From assembly GCF_000720115.1 (NCBI RefSeq), contig NZ_JOIR01000025.1, positions 1 to 64,000 of the forward strand: a DNA stretch of 64,000 nt, given 5' to 3'. This stretch comes from Streptomyces sp. NRRL F-2580. GTDB lineage: Bacteria > Actinomycetota > Actinomycetes > Streptomycetales > Streptomycetaceae. The notes beneath the pieces were generated by a model. That model worked only from the letters and a program-made list of their open reading frames with translations, was not told the DNA's origin and searched no databases. Shown here piece after piece: positions 16,861-25,817 of this stretch (positions are counted from its first letter, which is position 1; every line of letters begins with the position of its first letter). Both the position numbers and the translations under genes were made by a program.

Positions 16861-18273
16861 TCACGGCCGGGCCGCCGCCGCTGCGACGAAGCGGAGCGCG
16901 ACGGACGGCTCCGCCGCCCAGTGCGTGTGCAGGTAGCTGGCGTGCACGCCCTGCTGTACGAAGCCCTCGACCCGGCGTTCGGGGTGCGTGAACCCCCAAG
17001 CCGGCGCGGCCCCGGCGCCCGGCTCGATCACCGTCCGGTGGAACTCGTGCCCGCGCAGCCGGGTGCCGTTGGCGGCGAGCGCGCTGTCCGACACCGCGAC
17101 CGCCTCGCGGTAGCCGAGGGTGAGCCGGTCCGACATCCGGGCGTCGGCGTCGAGCACGCCGCACATGGGCTTGCCGTCCAGCGACCGCGCGAGGTACAGC
17201 AGCCCGGCGCACTCGGCGGCCACCGGGCCGCCCGCCTCGGCGAAGCGGGCCACGGCCTCGCGGAGCGGTTCGTTGGCGGACAGCTCCGGCGCGTACACCT
17301 CGGGGAAGCCGCCGCCGATCACCAGGCCGGTGGTTCCGGCGGGGAGCGCCTCGTCCCGGAGCGGGTCGAAGGTGACGACGTCCGCCCCGGCCGCGGTGAG
17401 GAGCTCCGCGTGCTCGGCGTAGGAGAACGTGAACGCGGCCCCGCCCGCGACGGCGACGACCGGCCGTTTGAGGTCCGCGGGTGCGGCGCCGTCGCTGGGG
17501 CTCCGCCCCGGACCCCGCGCCTCAAACGCCGGCGAGGCTGAATTGGGAGACCACGCCTCGCAGGCCAGTGACGGGGCCGTGCGGGCCAGGGCCATCAGGG
17601 CGTCCAGGTCGCAGCCCGCCCTGACCTGCTCGGCCAGCGCCGCCACCGCGGCCAGCGCATCCGCGCGGCGCTCCGCCACCGGCACCAGGCCCAGGTGGCG
17701 CGAGGGCGTGGCCACCTGCGGAGCCCGCCGCAGGACGCCGAGCACCGGCATCCCCGCTTCCTCCAAGGCCTCCCGCAGCATCACCTCGTGCCGGTCGGAG
17801 CCGACCTTGTTCAGGATCACGCCCCCCAGCCGCACCTGAGGGTCGAACGACGCGAATCCGTGGACGAGCGCCGCCACCGACCGCGACTGCGAGGAGGCGT
17901 CGACCACCAGCACCACCGGCGCCCGCAGCAACTTCGCGACCTGCGCCGTCGACGCCAGTTCGCCCCGGCCCGCCGCCCCGTCGTAGAGCCCCATCACGCC
18001 CTCGACCACGGCGAGGTCGCACCCGGCCGCCGCGTGCGCGAACAGCGGGGCGACCAGCTCCGGCCCGCACATGAAGGCGTCGAGGTTGCGCCCCGGCCGG
18101 CTGGTGGCCAGCGCGTGGTAGCCCGGGTCGATGTAGTCGGGCCCGGCCTTGTGCGGGGACACGGCGAGGCCGCGCTCCGAGAAGGCCGCCATCAGGCCCG
18201 TGGCGACGGTGGTCTTGCCGCTGCCCGACGAGGGCGCGGCGATGACCAGCCGGGGAACGTTGAACGAGGTCAC
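16861..18273 (-). CDS. cobB: Cobyrinic acid a,c-diamide synthase
   Basis: CobB uses glutamine and ATP to amidate carboxylates a and c of (hydrogeno)byrinic acid. The 470-residue protein has the N-terminal synthetase P-loop APSSGSGKTTV (about 13-23), KAGPDYIDPGYH and VEGVMGLYDG, then a C-terminal class I glutaminase domain with its nucleophile Cys in AAECAGLLYL and its His in HASYLHTHW. The GTG at 18273 overlaps the cobO stop by 4 bp. The linker between domains contains an in-frame copy of a dispersed repeat (17497-17540), giving the unusual segment SPAFEARGPGRSPSDG; the reading frame stays open across it. Confidence 0.93.
   Translation of the reverse strand: MTSFNVPRLVIAAPSSGSGKTTVATGLMAAFSERGLAVSPHKAGPDYIDPGYHALATSRPGRNLDAFMCGPELVAPLFAHAAAGCDLAVVEGVMGLYDGAAGRGELASTAQVAKLLRAPVVLVVDASSQSRSVAALVHGFASFDPQVRLGGVILNKVGSDRHEVMLREALEEAGMPVLGVLRRAPQVATPSRHLGLVPVAERRADALAAVAALAEQVRAGCDLDALMALARTAPSLACEAWSPNSASPAFEARGPGRSPSDGAAPADLKRPVVAVAGGAAFTFSYAEHAELLTAAGADVVTFDPLRDEALPAGTTGLVIGGGFPEVYAPELSANEPLREAVARFAEAGGPVAAECAGLLYLARSLDGKPMCGVLDADARMSDRLTLGYREAVAVSDSALAANGTRLRGHEFHRTVIEPGAGAAPAWGFTHPERRVEGFVQQGVHASYLHTHWAAEPSVALRFVAAAAARP
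17497..17540. repeat. Dispersed 44-bp repeat, copy 1, inside cobB
   Basis: The 44-bp element starts GGGGCTCCGCCCC (a small hairpin) and ends GCCGGCGAGGCTG. It matches the copy at 21068-21111 at 42 of 44 positions. I recognise this element as a very common dispersed sequence in Streptomyces intergenic regions. Here it lies inside a coding sequence, in the interdomain linker. Confidence 0.9.
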
Positions 18274-18869
18274 CACTCGATGCCCTTCTGGCCCTTCTGG
18301 CCGGTGTCCATCGGGTGCTTGACCTTGGTCATCTCGGTGACGAGGTCCGCGAACTCCACCAGCTTCTCCGGCGCGTTGCGGCCCGTGATCACCACGTGCT
18401 GGGTACCGGGACGGTCGCGCAGCACCTCGATGACCTCGTCGACGTCGATCCAGCCCCAGTGCATCGGGTACGCGAACTCGTCCAGCACGTACAGCTTGTG
18501 CGTTTCGGCGGCCAGATCGCGCTTGACCTGCTCCCAGCCCTCCTTGGCCGCCTGCTCGTTGTCGAGCTGCGCGTCCCGCTGGACCCAGGACCAGCCCTCG
18601 CCCATCTTGTGCCAGGCGACCGCGCCGCCCTCGCCGGAGGCGCCGAGCACCTTGAGCGCGTTCTCCTCGCCGACCTTCCACTTCGCCGACTTGACGAACT
18701 GGAACACCCCGATCGACCAGCCCTGGTTCCAGGCGCGCAGCGCCAGCCCGAAGGCCGCCGTCGACTTGCCCTTGCCGGGGCCCGTGTGCACGAAGACGAG
18801 CGGGCGGTTGCGGCGCTGACGCGTGGTGAGTCCGTCGTCCGGAACGACGGACGGCTGTCCCTGAGGCAT
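18270..18869 (-). CDS. cobO: Cob(I)yrinic acid a,c-diamide adenosyltransferase
   Basis: A 199-residue CobA/CobO-type corrinoid adenosyltransferase, which transfers the adenosyl group of ATP to the reduced cobalt. It has the characteristic inverted P-loop VHTGPGKGKSTAAFG, the LRAWNQGWSIGVFQFVKS segment and YVLDEFAYPMHWGWID. Its ATG overlaps the chelatase stop by one base (TAATG) and its stop overlaps the cobB GTG, so the three genes are translationally coupled. Confidence 0.95.
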   Translation of the reverse strand: MPQGQPSVVPDDGLTTRQRRNRPLVFVHTGPGKGKSTAAFGLALRAWNQGWSIGVFQFVKSAKWKVGEENALKVLGASGEGGAVAWHKMGEGWSWVQRDAQLDNEQAAKEGWEQVKRDLAAETHKLYVLDEFAYPMHWGWIDVDEVIEVLRDRPGTQHVVITGRNAPEKLVEFADLVTEMTKVKHPMDTGQKGQKGIEW

Positions 18870-21010
18870 TACGCGGCCCTCCTGTTGCTGTCGGATGTCA
18901 CTGCGGTACGTACGTTCTTCACGAGCCCGGCCAGCGAGTCGGCCCGCAGCCCGTCCAGCGTGACGGCGGGTCCGCCGAGGTCGGCGGCCAGTACGCCGGC
19001 CAGCCCCAGCCGGACGGGTCCCGACTCGCAGTCCACGACCACCGAGGCGACGCCCCCGGCCTGCAGCAGCCGCGCGCTGCGTCCCGCCAGCTCCCGCGGG
19101 GTGCTGTCCGTCCGGCCCGCGGCGGTGCCGGCCGAGGTGGCCCGGCCGTCGGTGACGACGACGAGCAGCGGCCGGCGCGAGGGGTCCCTGAGCCGTTCGA
19201 TCCGCAGCACCTCGTGGGCCTTCAGCAGCCCGGCGGCCAGCGGGGTGCGGCCGCCCGTCGGCAGCTGCTCCAGTCGGGCCGCGGCCGCGTCCACCGAGGA
19301 GGTCGGGGGCAGCGCCAGCTCGGCCGTGGCCCCCCGGAAGGTGATCAGGCCGACCTTGTCCCGGCGCTGGTACGCGTCCAGGAGCAGCGACAGCACGGCG
19401 CCCTTGACCGCGCTCATGCGCTGCCGGGCGGCCATGGAGCCGGAGGCGTCGACGAGGAAGAGGACGAGGTTGCCCTCGCGGCCTTCCCGCGTGGCCTGAC
19501 GCAGGTCGTCCTTGCGGATGACCAGGCCGCGCCCGTCCCGGCCGCGGGCCCTCTGGTGCGGGGCGGCCGCGTGCACGGTGGCCATCAGGTGCAGCTTCGT
19601 CAGGTGGCCGCGGGGGCGCTGGGCGCCGGTGGTCCGGCCGTGGGCGGTGCGGGCGCGCGAACGCCGTCCGGCCGCGCCCTCGCCGAGCCCCGGCACGCTG
19701 AGCATCTTGGTCCGGAACGGCTCGGCGGCCCGTACGGCGGCCTGCTCGGGCCCGCCGGCCTCCTGGGCGGAGGGCTGCGGGGACTCGGGGGCGTCCGACG
19801 GGGTCTCGCCCGGGGCCTCGGTGGGTCCGCCGGTGTCGGTGGAATCCGCCGGGGCGTCCGAGCCCTGGGGGCCGCCGCTCTGCGGGGGCACCCCGCCACC
19901 GCCGTCGGGGCCACCGCCGTTGTCGTCCGGGCCCTCGGAATCCGGATCGGCGTCCGGGTCCGGGTTCTGGTCGGGTTCCGGGTCCGGCTCGGGCTCCTCG
20001 TCGGGGAACTGGTCCAGGATCCGGTCGAGCATGTCCTCGTCGAGCCCGGGCGCGTCGAAGGGATTGCGGCGCCGCCGGTGGGGGAGCGCCAGCAGCGCCG
20101 CCTGCCGTACGTCCTCCTTCCGTACGGAGGTCCGCCCGGCCCAGGCGGCCAGCGCGGTCGCGGTGCGCGCCATCACGATGTCGGCCCGCATGCCGTCGAC
20201 CTCGAAACCGGCGCAGGTCGCCGCGATCTGCAGCAGCGCCGTGTCCCCGAGCACGACCTGCGGGAGCAGTGCCCGCGCGGCCACCACCCGGGCGCGGACC
20301 TCGTTCTCGTCCCCGGCCCAGCGGCCGGCGAAGCCCGCGGGATCGTCCTCGTACGCGAGCCGGCGGCGCACCACCTCCACCCGCTGGGCGGGCTCGCGGG
20401 AGGCGGCGACCTCGACCGTCAGCCCGAACCGGTCGAGCAGCTGCGGGCGCAGCTCGCCCTCCTCGGGGTTCATCGTGCCGACGAGCAGGAAGCGGGCCGC
20501 GTGCCGGACGGAGACGCCCTCGCGCTCGACGTACGAGGCGCCCATGGCGGCGGCGTCCAGCAGCAGGTCGATCAGGTGGTCGTGGAGGAGGTTGACCTCG
20601 TCGACGTAGAGGATCCCGCGGTGGGCGTCGGCGAGCAGGCCGGGCTCGAAGGCCTTCACCCCCTCGGCGAGAGCCCGTTCGATGTCGAGGGCGCCGACCA
20701 GGCGGTCCTCGGAGGCGCCGACGGGCAGCTCGACCATGCGGGCCGGGCGGGCGCTGCCGGGGCCGGGCTCGTGCGGGCCGTCGGGGCAGGCCGGGTCGGG
20801 CGCGGCCGGCGCGCACGAGAACCGGCAGCCGGGCACGACGTCGACCTGCGGCAGCAGGGTCGACAGCGCGCGCACGGCGGTGGACTTGGCGGTCCCCTTC
20901 TCGCCGCGCACGAGCACACCACCGACCGCCGGGCTCACGGCGTTGAGCAGGAGCGCCAGCCGCAGGTCGGCTTGGCCGACCACTGCGGTGAACGGATAGG
21001 GCGTGCTCAT
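18869..21010 (-). CDS. Fused ChlI/ChlD-type AAA+ and VWA chelatase subunit (putative cobaltochelatase)
   Basis: A 713-residue protein joining a magnesium chelatase I-type AAA+ ATPase (Walker A GEKGTAKST at about 37-45, Walker B ILYVDEVNLL, LLVGTMNPEEGELR) to a C-terminal VWA domain with an intact MIDAS (LFLVDASGSMAARQRM). The linker (about residues 330-430) is acidic and Pro/Gly-rich, as in ChlD. In aerobic B12 synthesis CobS/CobT drive CobN to insert cobalt, and this fusion is the usual actinobacterial substitute. No cobN is in the window. The gene starts the run leading to cobO and cobB. Confidence 0.9.
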   Translation of the reverse strand: MSTPYPFTAVVGQADLRLALLLNAVSPAVGGVLVRGEKGTAKSTAVRALSTLLPQVDVVPGCRFSCAPAAPDPACPDGPHEPGPGSARPARMVELPVGASEDRLVGALDIERALAEGVKAFEPGLLADAHRGILYVDEVNLLHDHLIDLLLDAAAMGASYVEREGVSVRHAARFLLVGTMNPEEGELRPQLLDRFGLTVEVAASREPAQRVEVVRRRLAYEDDPAGFAGRWAGDENEVRARVVAARALLPQVVLGDTALLQIAATCAGFEVDGMRADIVMARTATALAAWAGRTSVRKEDVRQAALLALPHRRRRNPFDAPGLDEDMLDRILDQFPDEEPEPDPEPDQNPDPDADPDSEGPDDNGGGPDGGGGVPPQSGGPQGSDAPADSTDTGGPTEAPGETPSDAPESPQPSAQEAGGPEQAAVRAAEPFRTKMLSVPGLGEGAAGRRSRARTAHGRTTGAQRPRGHLTKLHLMATVHAAAPHQRARGRDGRGLVIRKDDLRQATREGREGNLVLFLVDASGSMAARQRMSAVKGAVLSLLLDAYQRRDKVGLITFRGATAELALPPTSSVDAAAARLEQLPTGGRTPLAAGLLKAHEVLRIERLRDPSRRPLLVVVTDGRATSAGTAAGRTDSTPRELAGRSARLLQAGGVASVVVDCESGPVRLGLAGVLAADLGGPAVTLDGLRADSLAGLVKNVRTAVTSDSNRRAA

Positions 21011-21067
21011 GCGTTGCTCACTCCTTGGAAGGTCGTGTGGACCGTTGCCGTGTGCGGCGCCGTTGCC

Positions 21068-21111
21068 GGGGCTCCGCCCCGGACCCCGCGCCTCGAACGC
21101 CGGCGGGGCTG
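21068..21111. repeat. Dispersed 44-bp repeat, copy 2, intergenic
   Basis: This second copy of the element lies in the 142-bp gap between cobQ and the chelatase gene. It is followed by GTATTTCAGAGCG and a further GGGGAGAGCCCC fold, so it is longer than the cobB copy. It may act as a transcription attenuator or mRNA-stability element splitting the two cobalamin transcripts. Confidence 0.85.
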
Positions 21112-21152
21112 TATTTCAGAGCGTCGGGGAGAGCCCCGCAGGGCTCGGCCCG

Positions 21153-22673
21153 TCACGGGGCGCCCGGGGGGAGGAAGGGCAGGCCCGTGGGCGCACCGGA
21201 CTCGATCAGCTTCAGCAGCGCACGCGTATCGGCGTGTTCCTCGATCAGGTCGCCCAGCAGGTCCAGCTGTTCCTCGCGGAGGGAGGCGAACGAGGTGTCC
21301 GGGGCGGGGACGAACCGGCGCCCCGCGGCCGCCGCCACCTCACGGAGGAACGCCCGGCGGAAGCCGTCCGACTCCAGCGAGCCGTGCCAGTGGGTTCCCC
21401 ACACCGACCCGACCCGGCAGCCGTCCAGGAAGGGCTCCCCGCCGAGGACCTCGGCCACCCCGTGGTGGATCTCGTACCCCTCGACAGGCTCCCCGAGCGC
21501 CGAGCCCACCGGCCGCGCCAGGGTCTTCTCCCGTTCGAAGCGGACGCGTACGGGCAGCAGCCCGAGGCCGTCGACCTCCCCCGCCCGCGATTCGACCTCG
21601 TCCGAGATCCGCTCGCCCAGCACCTGGAACCCGCCGCAGATGCCGAGCACCGGCCGCCCCTCCGCGGCCCGCCGCAGCAGCGCGTCCGCGAGCCCGCGCT
21701 CGCGCAGCCAGGCCAGGGCCTTCACCGTGCCCCGGGTGCCGGGTACGACGACCAGGTCCGCGTCGGCCAGTTCCTCGGCCCGGTCCACGAACCGCACCAC
21801 GACCCCGGGCTCCGCCGCGAGCGCGTCGACGTCCGTGAAGTTCGACATCAGCGGCACCGCGCACACCGCGACCCGCAGCACGTCCTCGCCGACGGGCGGC
21901 GCCACCACGGACTCGCGCACCGCACCGCGCAGGGACACCCGCAGGCCGTCCTCCTCGTCGATGCCCAGCCCGTGCCGGAAGGGCAGCACCCCGTACGTGG
22001 CCCGTCCGGTCAGGCCGCGCAGCATCTCCATGCCCGGCTCCAGCAGTGACACGTCGCCGCGGAACTTGTTCACCATGTAGCCGGAGATCAGCGACTGGTC
22101 CTCCGGCGACAGCAGCGCCGTCGTCCCGAAGAAGGACGCGAAGACCCCGCCCCGGTCGATGTCCCCGACCACGACCACCGGGAACCGCGCGGCCCGCGCG
22201 ACGCCCATGTTCACGATGTCCGTCCGGCGCAGGTTGATCTCGGCCGGACTTCCCGCCCCCTCGCAGATCACGGCGTCATACGTGCCCCGCAGCTGCTCCA
22301 GGCAGTCCGTGACGATGCCGAGCAGCTGTTCCTGCCGGCCCCCGTGGTAGCCACGGGCGCTCATCTCGCCCACCGGCTTGCCCAGCAGCACCACCTGGCT
22401 GCTGCGGTCGCTCCCGGGCTTGAGCAGCACCGGGTTCATCAGCGCGGTCGGCTCCACGCGGGCCGCCTGGGCCTGCATCGCCTGGGCGCGCCCGATCTCG
22501 GCGCCCTCCCGCGTGACGAAGGAGTTCAGCGACATGTTCTGCGCCTTGAACGGCGCCACCTTCACGCCCTGGCGGGCCAGCCAGCGGCAGATGCCCGCCG
22601 TGACCACGCTCTTGCCGGCGTCCGACGTGGTACCGGCGACCAGGAGTCCGCCGCCGAGCTTCGCGCCGCTCAT
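21153..22673 (-). CDS. cobQ: Cobyric acid synthase
   Basis: CobQ amidates carboxylates b, d, e and g of adenosylcobyrinic a,c-diamide. The 506-residue protein has the N-terminal P-loop GTTSDAGKSVVTAG, FKAQNMSLNSFVT, ICEGAGSPAEINL and VVVVGDIDRGGVFAS. The C-terminal glutaminase domain has its Cys in VLGICGGFQVLG and its His in YEIHHG/GTHWHG. The length is normal. Its ATG overlaps the cobD stop (ATGA), so cobD and cobQ are coupled and share the riboswitch upstream of cobD. Confidence 0.95.
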   Translation of the reverse strand: MSGAKLGGGLLVAGTTSDAGKSVVTAGICRWLARQGVKVAPFKAQNMSLNSFVTREGAEIGRAQAMQAQAARVEPTALMNPVLLKPGSDRSSQVVLLGKPVGEMSARGYHGGRQEQLLGIVTDCLEQLRGTYDAVICEGAGSPAEINLRRTDIVNMGVARAARFPVVVVGDIDRGGVFASFFGTTALLSPEDQSLISGYMVNKFRGDVSLLEPGMEMLRGLTGRATYGVLPFRHGLGIDEEDGLRVSLRGAVRESVVAPPVGEDVLRVAVCAVPLMSNFTDVDALAAEPGVVVRFVDRAEELADADLVVVPGTRGTVKALAWLRERGLADALLRRAAEGRPVLGICGGFQVLGERISDEVESRAGEVDGLGLLPVRVRFEREKTLARPVGSALGEPVEGYEIHHGVAEVLGGEPFLDGCRVGSVWGTHWHGSLESDGFRRAFLREVAAAAGRRFVPAPDTSFASLREEQLDLLGDLIEEHADTRALLKLIESGAPTGLPFLPPGAP

Positions 22674-23629
22674 CGACGTCCCTTCCTCTTCCTGCCGGAG
22701 ACCAGCGTCCGCGCGGCCACACAGGCCCCGAGCGCCAGCCAGGTCACCTGTCGCGACAGCCGTACCGCCCGCTCGATGTCCGCGACCTCCACCGACCGGC
22801 CGGCCCCGCCGTTCAGCACCGCCCGGTGCTCGACGCGGCCGCCGTACGCCAGGGTGCCGCCCAGGCGTACGCCGAGCGCTCCCGCGAAGGAGGCCTCGAC
22901 GGGCCCGGCGTTCGGGCTCGGGTGCGCGGCGGCGTCCGCACGCCAGGCGCGTACGGCTCCCCGCCGGTCGGGACCGGCCAGTACGGCGGCGGCGGCCGTC
23001 AGCCGGGCCCCCGGCCAGCCGGCCAGGTCGTCGAGCCGGGCGGAGGCCCAGCCGTAGCGCAGGTAGCGGGGGGACTTGTGGCCGACCATCGCGTCCAGGG
23101 TGTTCACGGCGCGGAAGGCCAGCAAGCCGGGGACGCCGCCGACAGCACCCCACACCAGGGCCCCGACCACCGCGTCGGAGGTGTTCTCCGCGACCGACTC
23201 CACGACGGCGCGGGCCATCTGCTGCCCGTCCAGGGACTGCGGGTCGCGCCCGCACAGGTGCGGGAGACGCTCCCGGGCCACCTCGGTGTCCCCGGCGGCG
23301 AGCGCCCCGCCGATGGCGCGGGCCTCCCGGCCCAGCGAGGTACCGCCGACGACGGCCCAGGTGGCGGCGGCGGTCAGGGCGATACGGGCGGCAGCGGGCC
23401 GGGAGCGCACGGCGCGGGCGCCCAGCGCGCCGACGGCGGCCGCGCCTCCGGCGCACACCAGCGTGTGCAGGAGGCCGCGGGCGCGGTCGTCGCGCCACAG
23501 GGCTCGTTCGACGGCGGCGGCGGCCCGTCCGAAGGCGGCCACGGGGTGCCCTCGGCGGGGATCACCGAGGATCCGGTCGCCGATCAGGCCCGCCGTGACG
23601 CCGTACGCGAAGACGCGATCGGCACGCAT
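22670..23629 (-). CDS. cobD: Adenosylcobinamide-phosphate synthase, CobD/CbiB family
   Basis: A 319-residue membrane protein that attaches aminopropanol (phosphate) to adenosylcobyric acid. The family signatures GDPRRGHPVAAFGR, ARAVVESVAENTSDAVVGALVWGAVGGVPGLLAFRAVNTLDAMVG and AHPSPNAGPVEASFAGAL are all present, along with four or five membrane spans. ATG 23629 is used because it starts the conserved RADRVFAYG region and lies about 50 nt after the cobalamin riboswitch. In this numbering CobD means the CbiB enzyme, not the Salmonella decarboxylase. Confidence 0.94.
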   Translation of the reverse strand: MRADRVFAYGVTAGLIGDRILGDPRRGHPVAAFGRAAAAVERALWRDDRARGLLHTLVCAGGAAAVGALGARAVRSRPAAARIALTAAATWAVVGGTSLGREARAIGGALAAGDTEVARERLPHLCGRDPQSLDGQQMARAVVESVAENTSDAVVGALVWGAVGGVPGLLAFRAVNTLDAMVGHKSPRYLRYGWASARLDDLAGWPGARLTAAAAVLAGPDRRGAVRAWRADAAAHPSPNAGPVEASFAGALGVRLGGTLAYGGRVEHRAVLNGGAGRSVEVADIERAVRLSRQVTWLALGACVAARTLVSGRKRKGRR

Positions 23630-23679
23630 GGTGGCAGGTATGTCCTCACTCAGGGTCCGCGCCCTGGTTCGACGTGTCC

Positions 23680-23828
23680 GGCGGCGAGAGTTCCTGGCTC
23701 CCGGGGCGCACGCGCGGCGTGAGCTCCCCGGTGACAGTGGCGGGACCGCGCCGGATTCGCACCGGACTTCCTCTCCATGCCGCCGTATTGGCTCGGGCAG
23801 TCCACCACGCACCGAGAAGGCCCGTCAA
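23680..23828 (-). promoter_or_regulatory. Cobalamin (AdoCbl-type) riboswitch controlling cobD-cobQ
   Basis: On the minus strand the leader shows the class hallmarks in order: GGTGGACTGCCCGAGCC, GGAAGTCCGGTGCGAATCCG, GCGGTCCCGCCACTG (the B12 box), then GAGCCAGGAACTC. It ends about 50 nt before the cobD ATG. Binding of adenosylcobalamin should repress cobD-cobQ, probably by masking the ribosome-binding region or terminating transcription. The 5' boundary is approximate. Confidence 0.93.
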
Positions 23829-23867
23829 CTCGCCGTTGACCTGCGGCGCGGTACGGGTGCGGGATGC

Positions 23868-23901
23868 AAAAAGCTCCCTCCGGGACAAACCCGGAGGGAG
23901 C
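23868..23901 (-). terminator. Intrinsic terminator of the phosphate transporter unit
   Basis: A perfect 12-bp stem (GCTCCCTCCGGG with CCCGGAGGGAGC) and a 5-nt loop are followed on the minus strand by five T residues. It is placed 32 nt after the stop of the small membrane protein gene and insulates the phosphate transporter unit from the cobalamin riboswitch. Confidence 0.9.
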
Positions 23902-23932
23902 CTTCACGCCTGATCGGCCGCGGGGCGGATGA

Positions 23933-24154
23933 TCAGGCGACGATCAGGTAGATCCCGTAGCCCACGGCCGCGGCGATGACCGCGAAGCAGGCGTACGCGC
24001 CGCTGCGGGCGAGGGTGGCGGTGCCGCCCTGCTCGGTGGCGGTCTCGTGCTTGGACAGGCCCACCAGGCCCAGGGTGAAGAGGGCCACGAGGGCGACGGT
24101 GGCGAAGAGGCTGACCCCGAAGACGGAGCCGAGCGCTTCCCAGTCGATCTTCAT
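23933..24154 (-). CDS. Small membrane protein associated with the PiT transporter gene
   Basis: A 73-residue protein with two hydrophobic spans: SVFGVSLFATVALVALFTLGLVGL and YACFAVIAAAVGYGIYLIVA. It starts MKIDWEALG and lies 40 bp after the pit gene in the same direction, before a shared terminator. It is probably co-transcribed with, and perhaps accessory to, the transporter. No function is known to me. Confidence 0.82.
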   Translation of the reverse strand: MKIDWEALGSVFGVSLFATVALVALFTLGLVGLSKHETATEQGGTATLARSGAYACFAVIAAAVGYGIYLIVA

Positions 24155-24194
24155 ACTGCCGCTTTCTGAATGTCCGGGTCTCTGTCTGTCTCGG

Positions 24195-25463
<1,269 letters not shown>

Positions 25464-25510
25464 TTACCCAGGCTTCTGTTTGACGTCAGTGGCTCGGCGA
25501 CCGTAGGCAA

Positions 25511-25532
25511 CCTGGATGAACGGAAGGTGAAC
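25511..25532 (-). promoter_or_regulatory. PHO box (PhoP binding site) upstream of the phosphate transporter gene
   Basis: Two adjacent 11-bp direct repeat units, GTTCACCTTCC and GTTCATCCAGG, read on the minus strand toward the transporter. They match the streptomycete PhoP consensus unit GTTCACCNNNN with one change in the second core. Confidence 0.82.
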
Positions 25533-25817
25533 TGGCTCGGGCGGAGCGGTGTACTGGCCCGGGGTGCGATCGGGATATTCGTCCTGATTCTGACGTAGAT
25601 AGCTCGATAAATGCACGTCAAAGCCGGGTGAATGCACCCCTCCGGACCGCGGCGGAGGGGTAGGGGACCCCCTGCCCGGACCCAGGAAAGAGACCTAGAT
25701 CACTGTGCCCGCGGCGCTCCCGCGGCGAACGGCGGAGCGATCTCTTCCGATGAGCCGTCGGTGGCGCTCCGGTGTGTTCCGGTGGCCCTCCGCACGCCCC
25801 GCCGGGACACTGGAACG
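25533..25817. other. Non-coding region between pit and the hydrolase gene
   Basis: I see no gene here. The half near pit is A/T-richer and should hold the pit promoter on the minus strand. At 25636-25661 ACCCCTCCG and CGGAGGGGT form a stem, followed directly by AGGGGACCCCCT. The last 100 bp should carry the plus-strand hydrolase promoter. Confidence 0.4.

Noticed and set aside
18873..20816. Long open frame upstream of cobO on the minus strand
   Set aside because: It is an Arg/Pro/Gly-rich shadow of the chelatase gene in another frame and only its last 199 codons are the real cobO.
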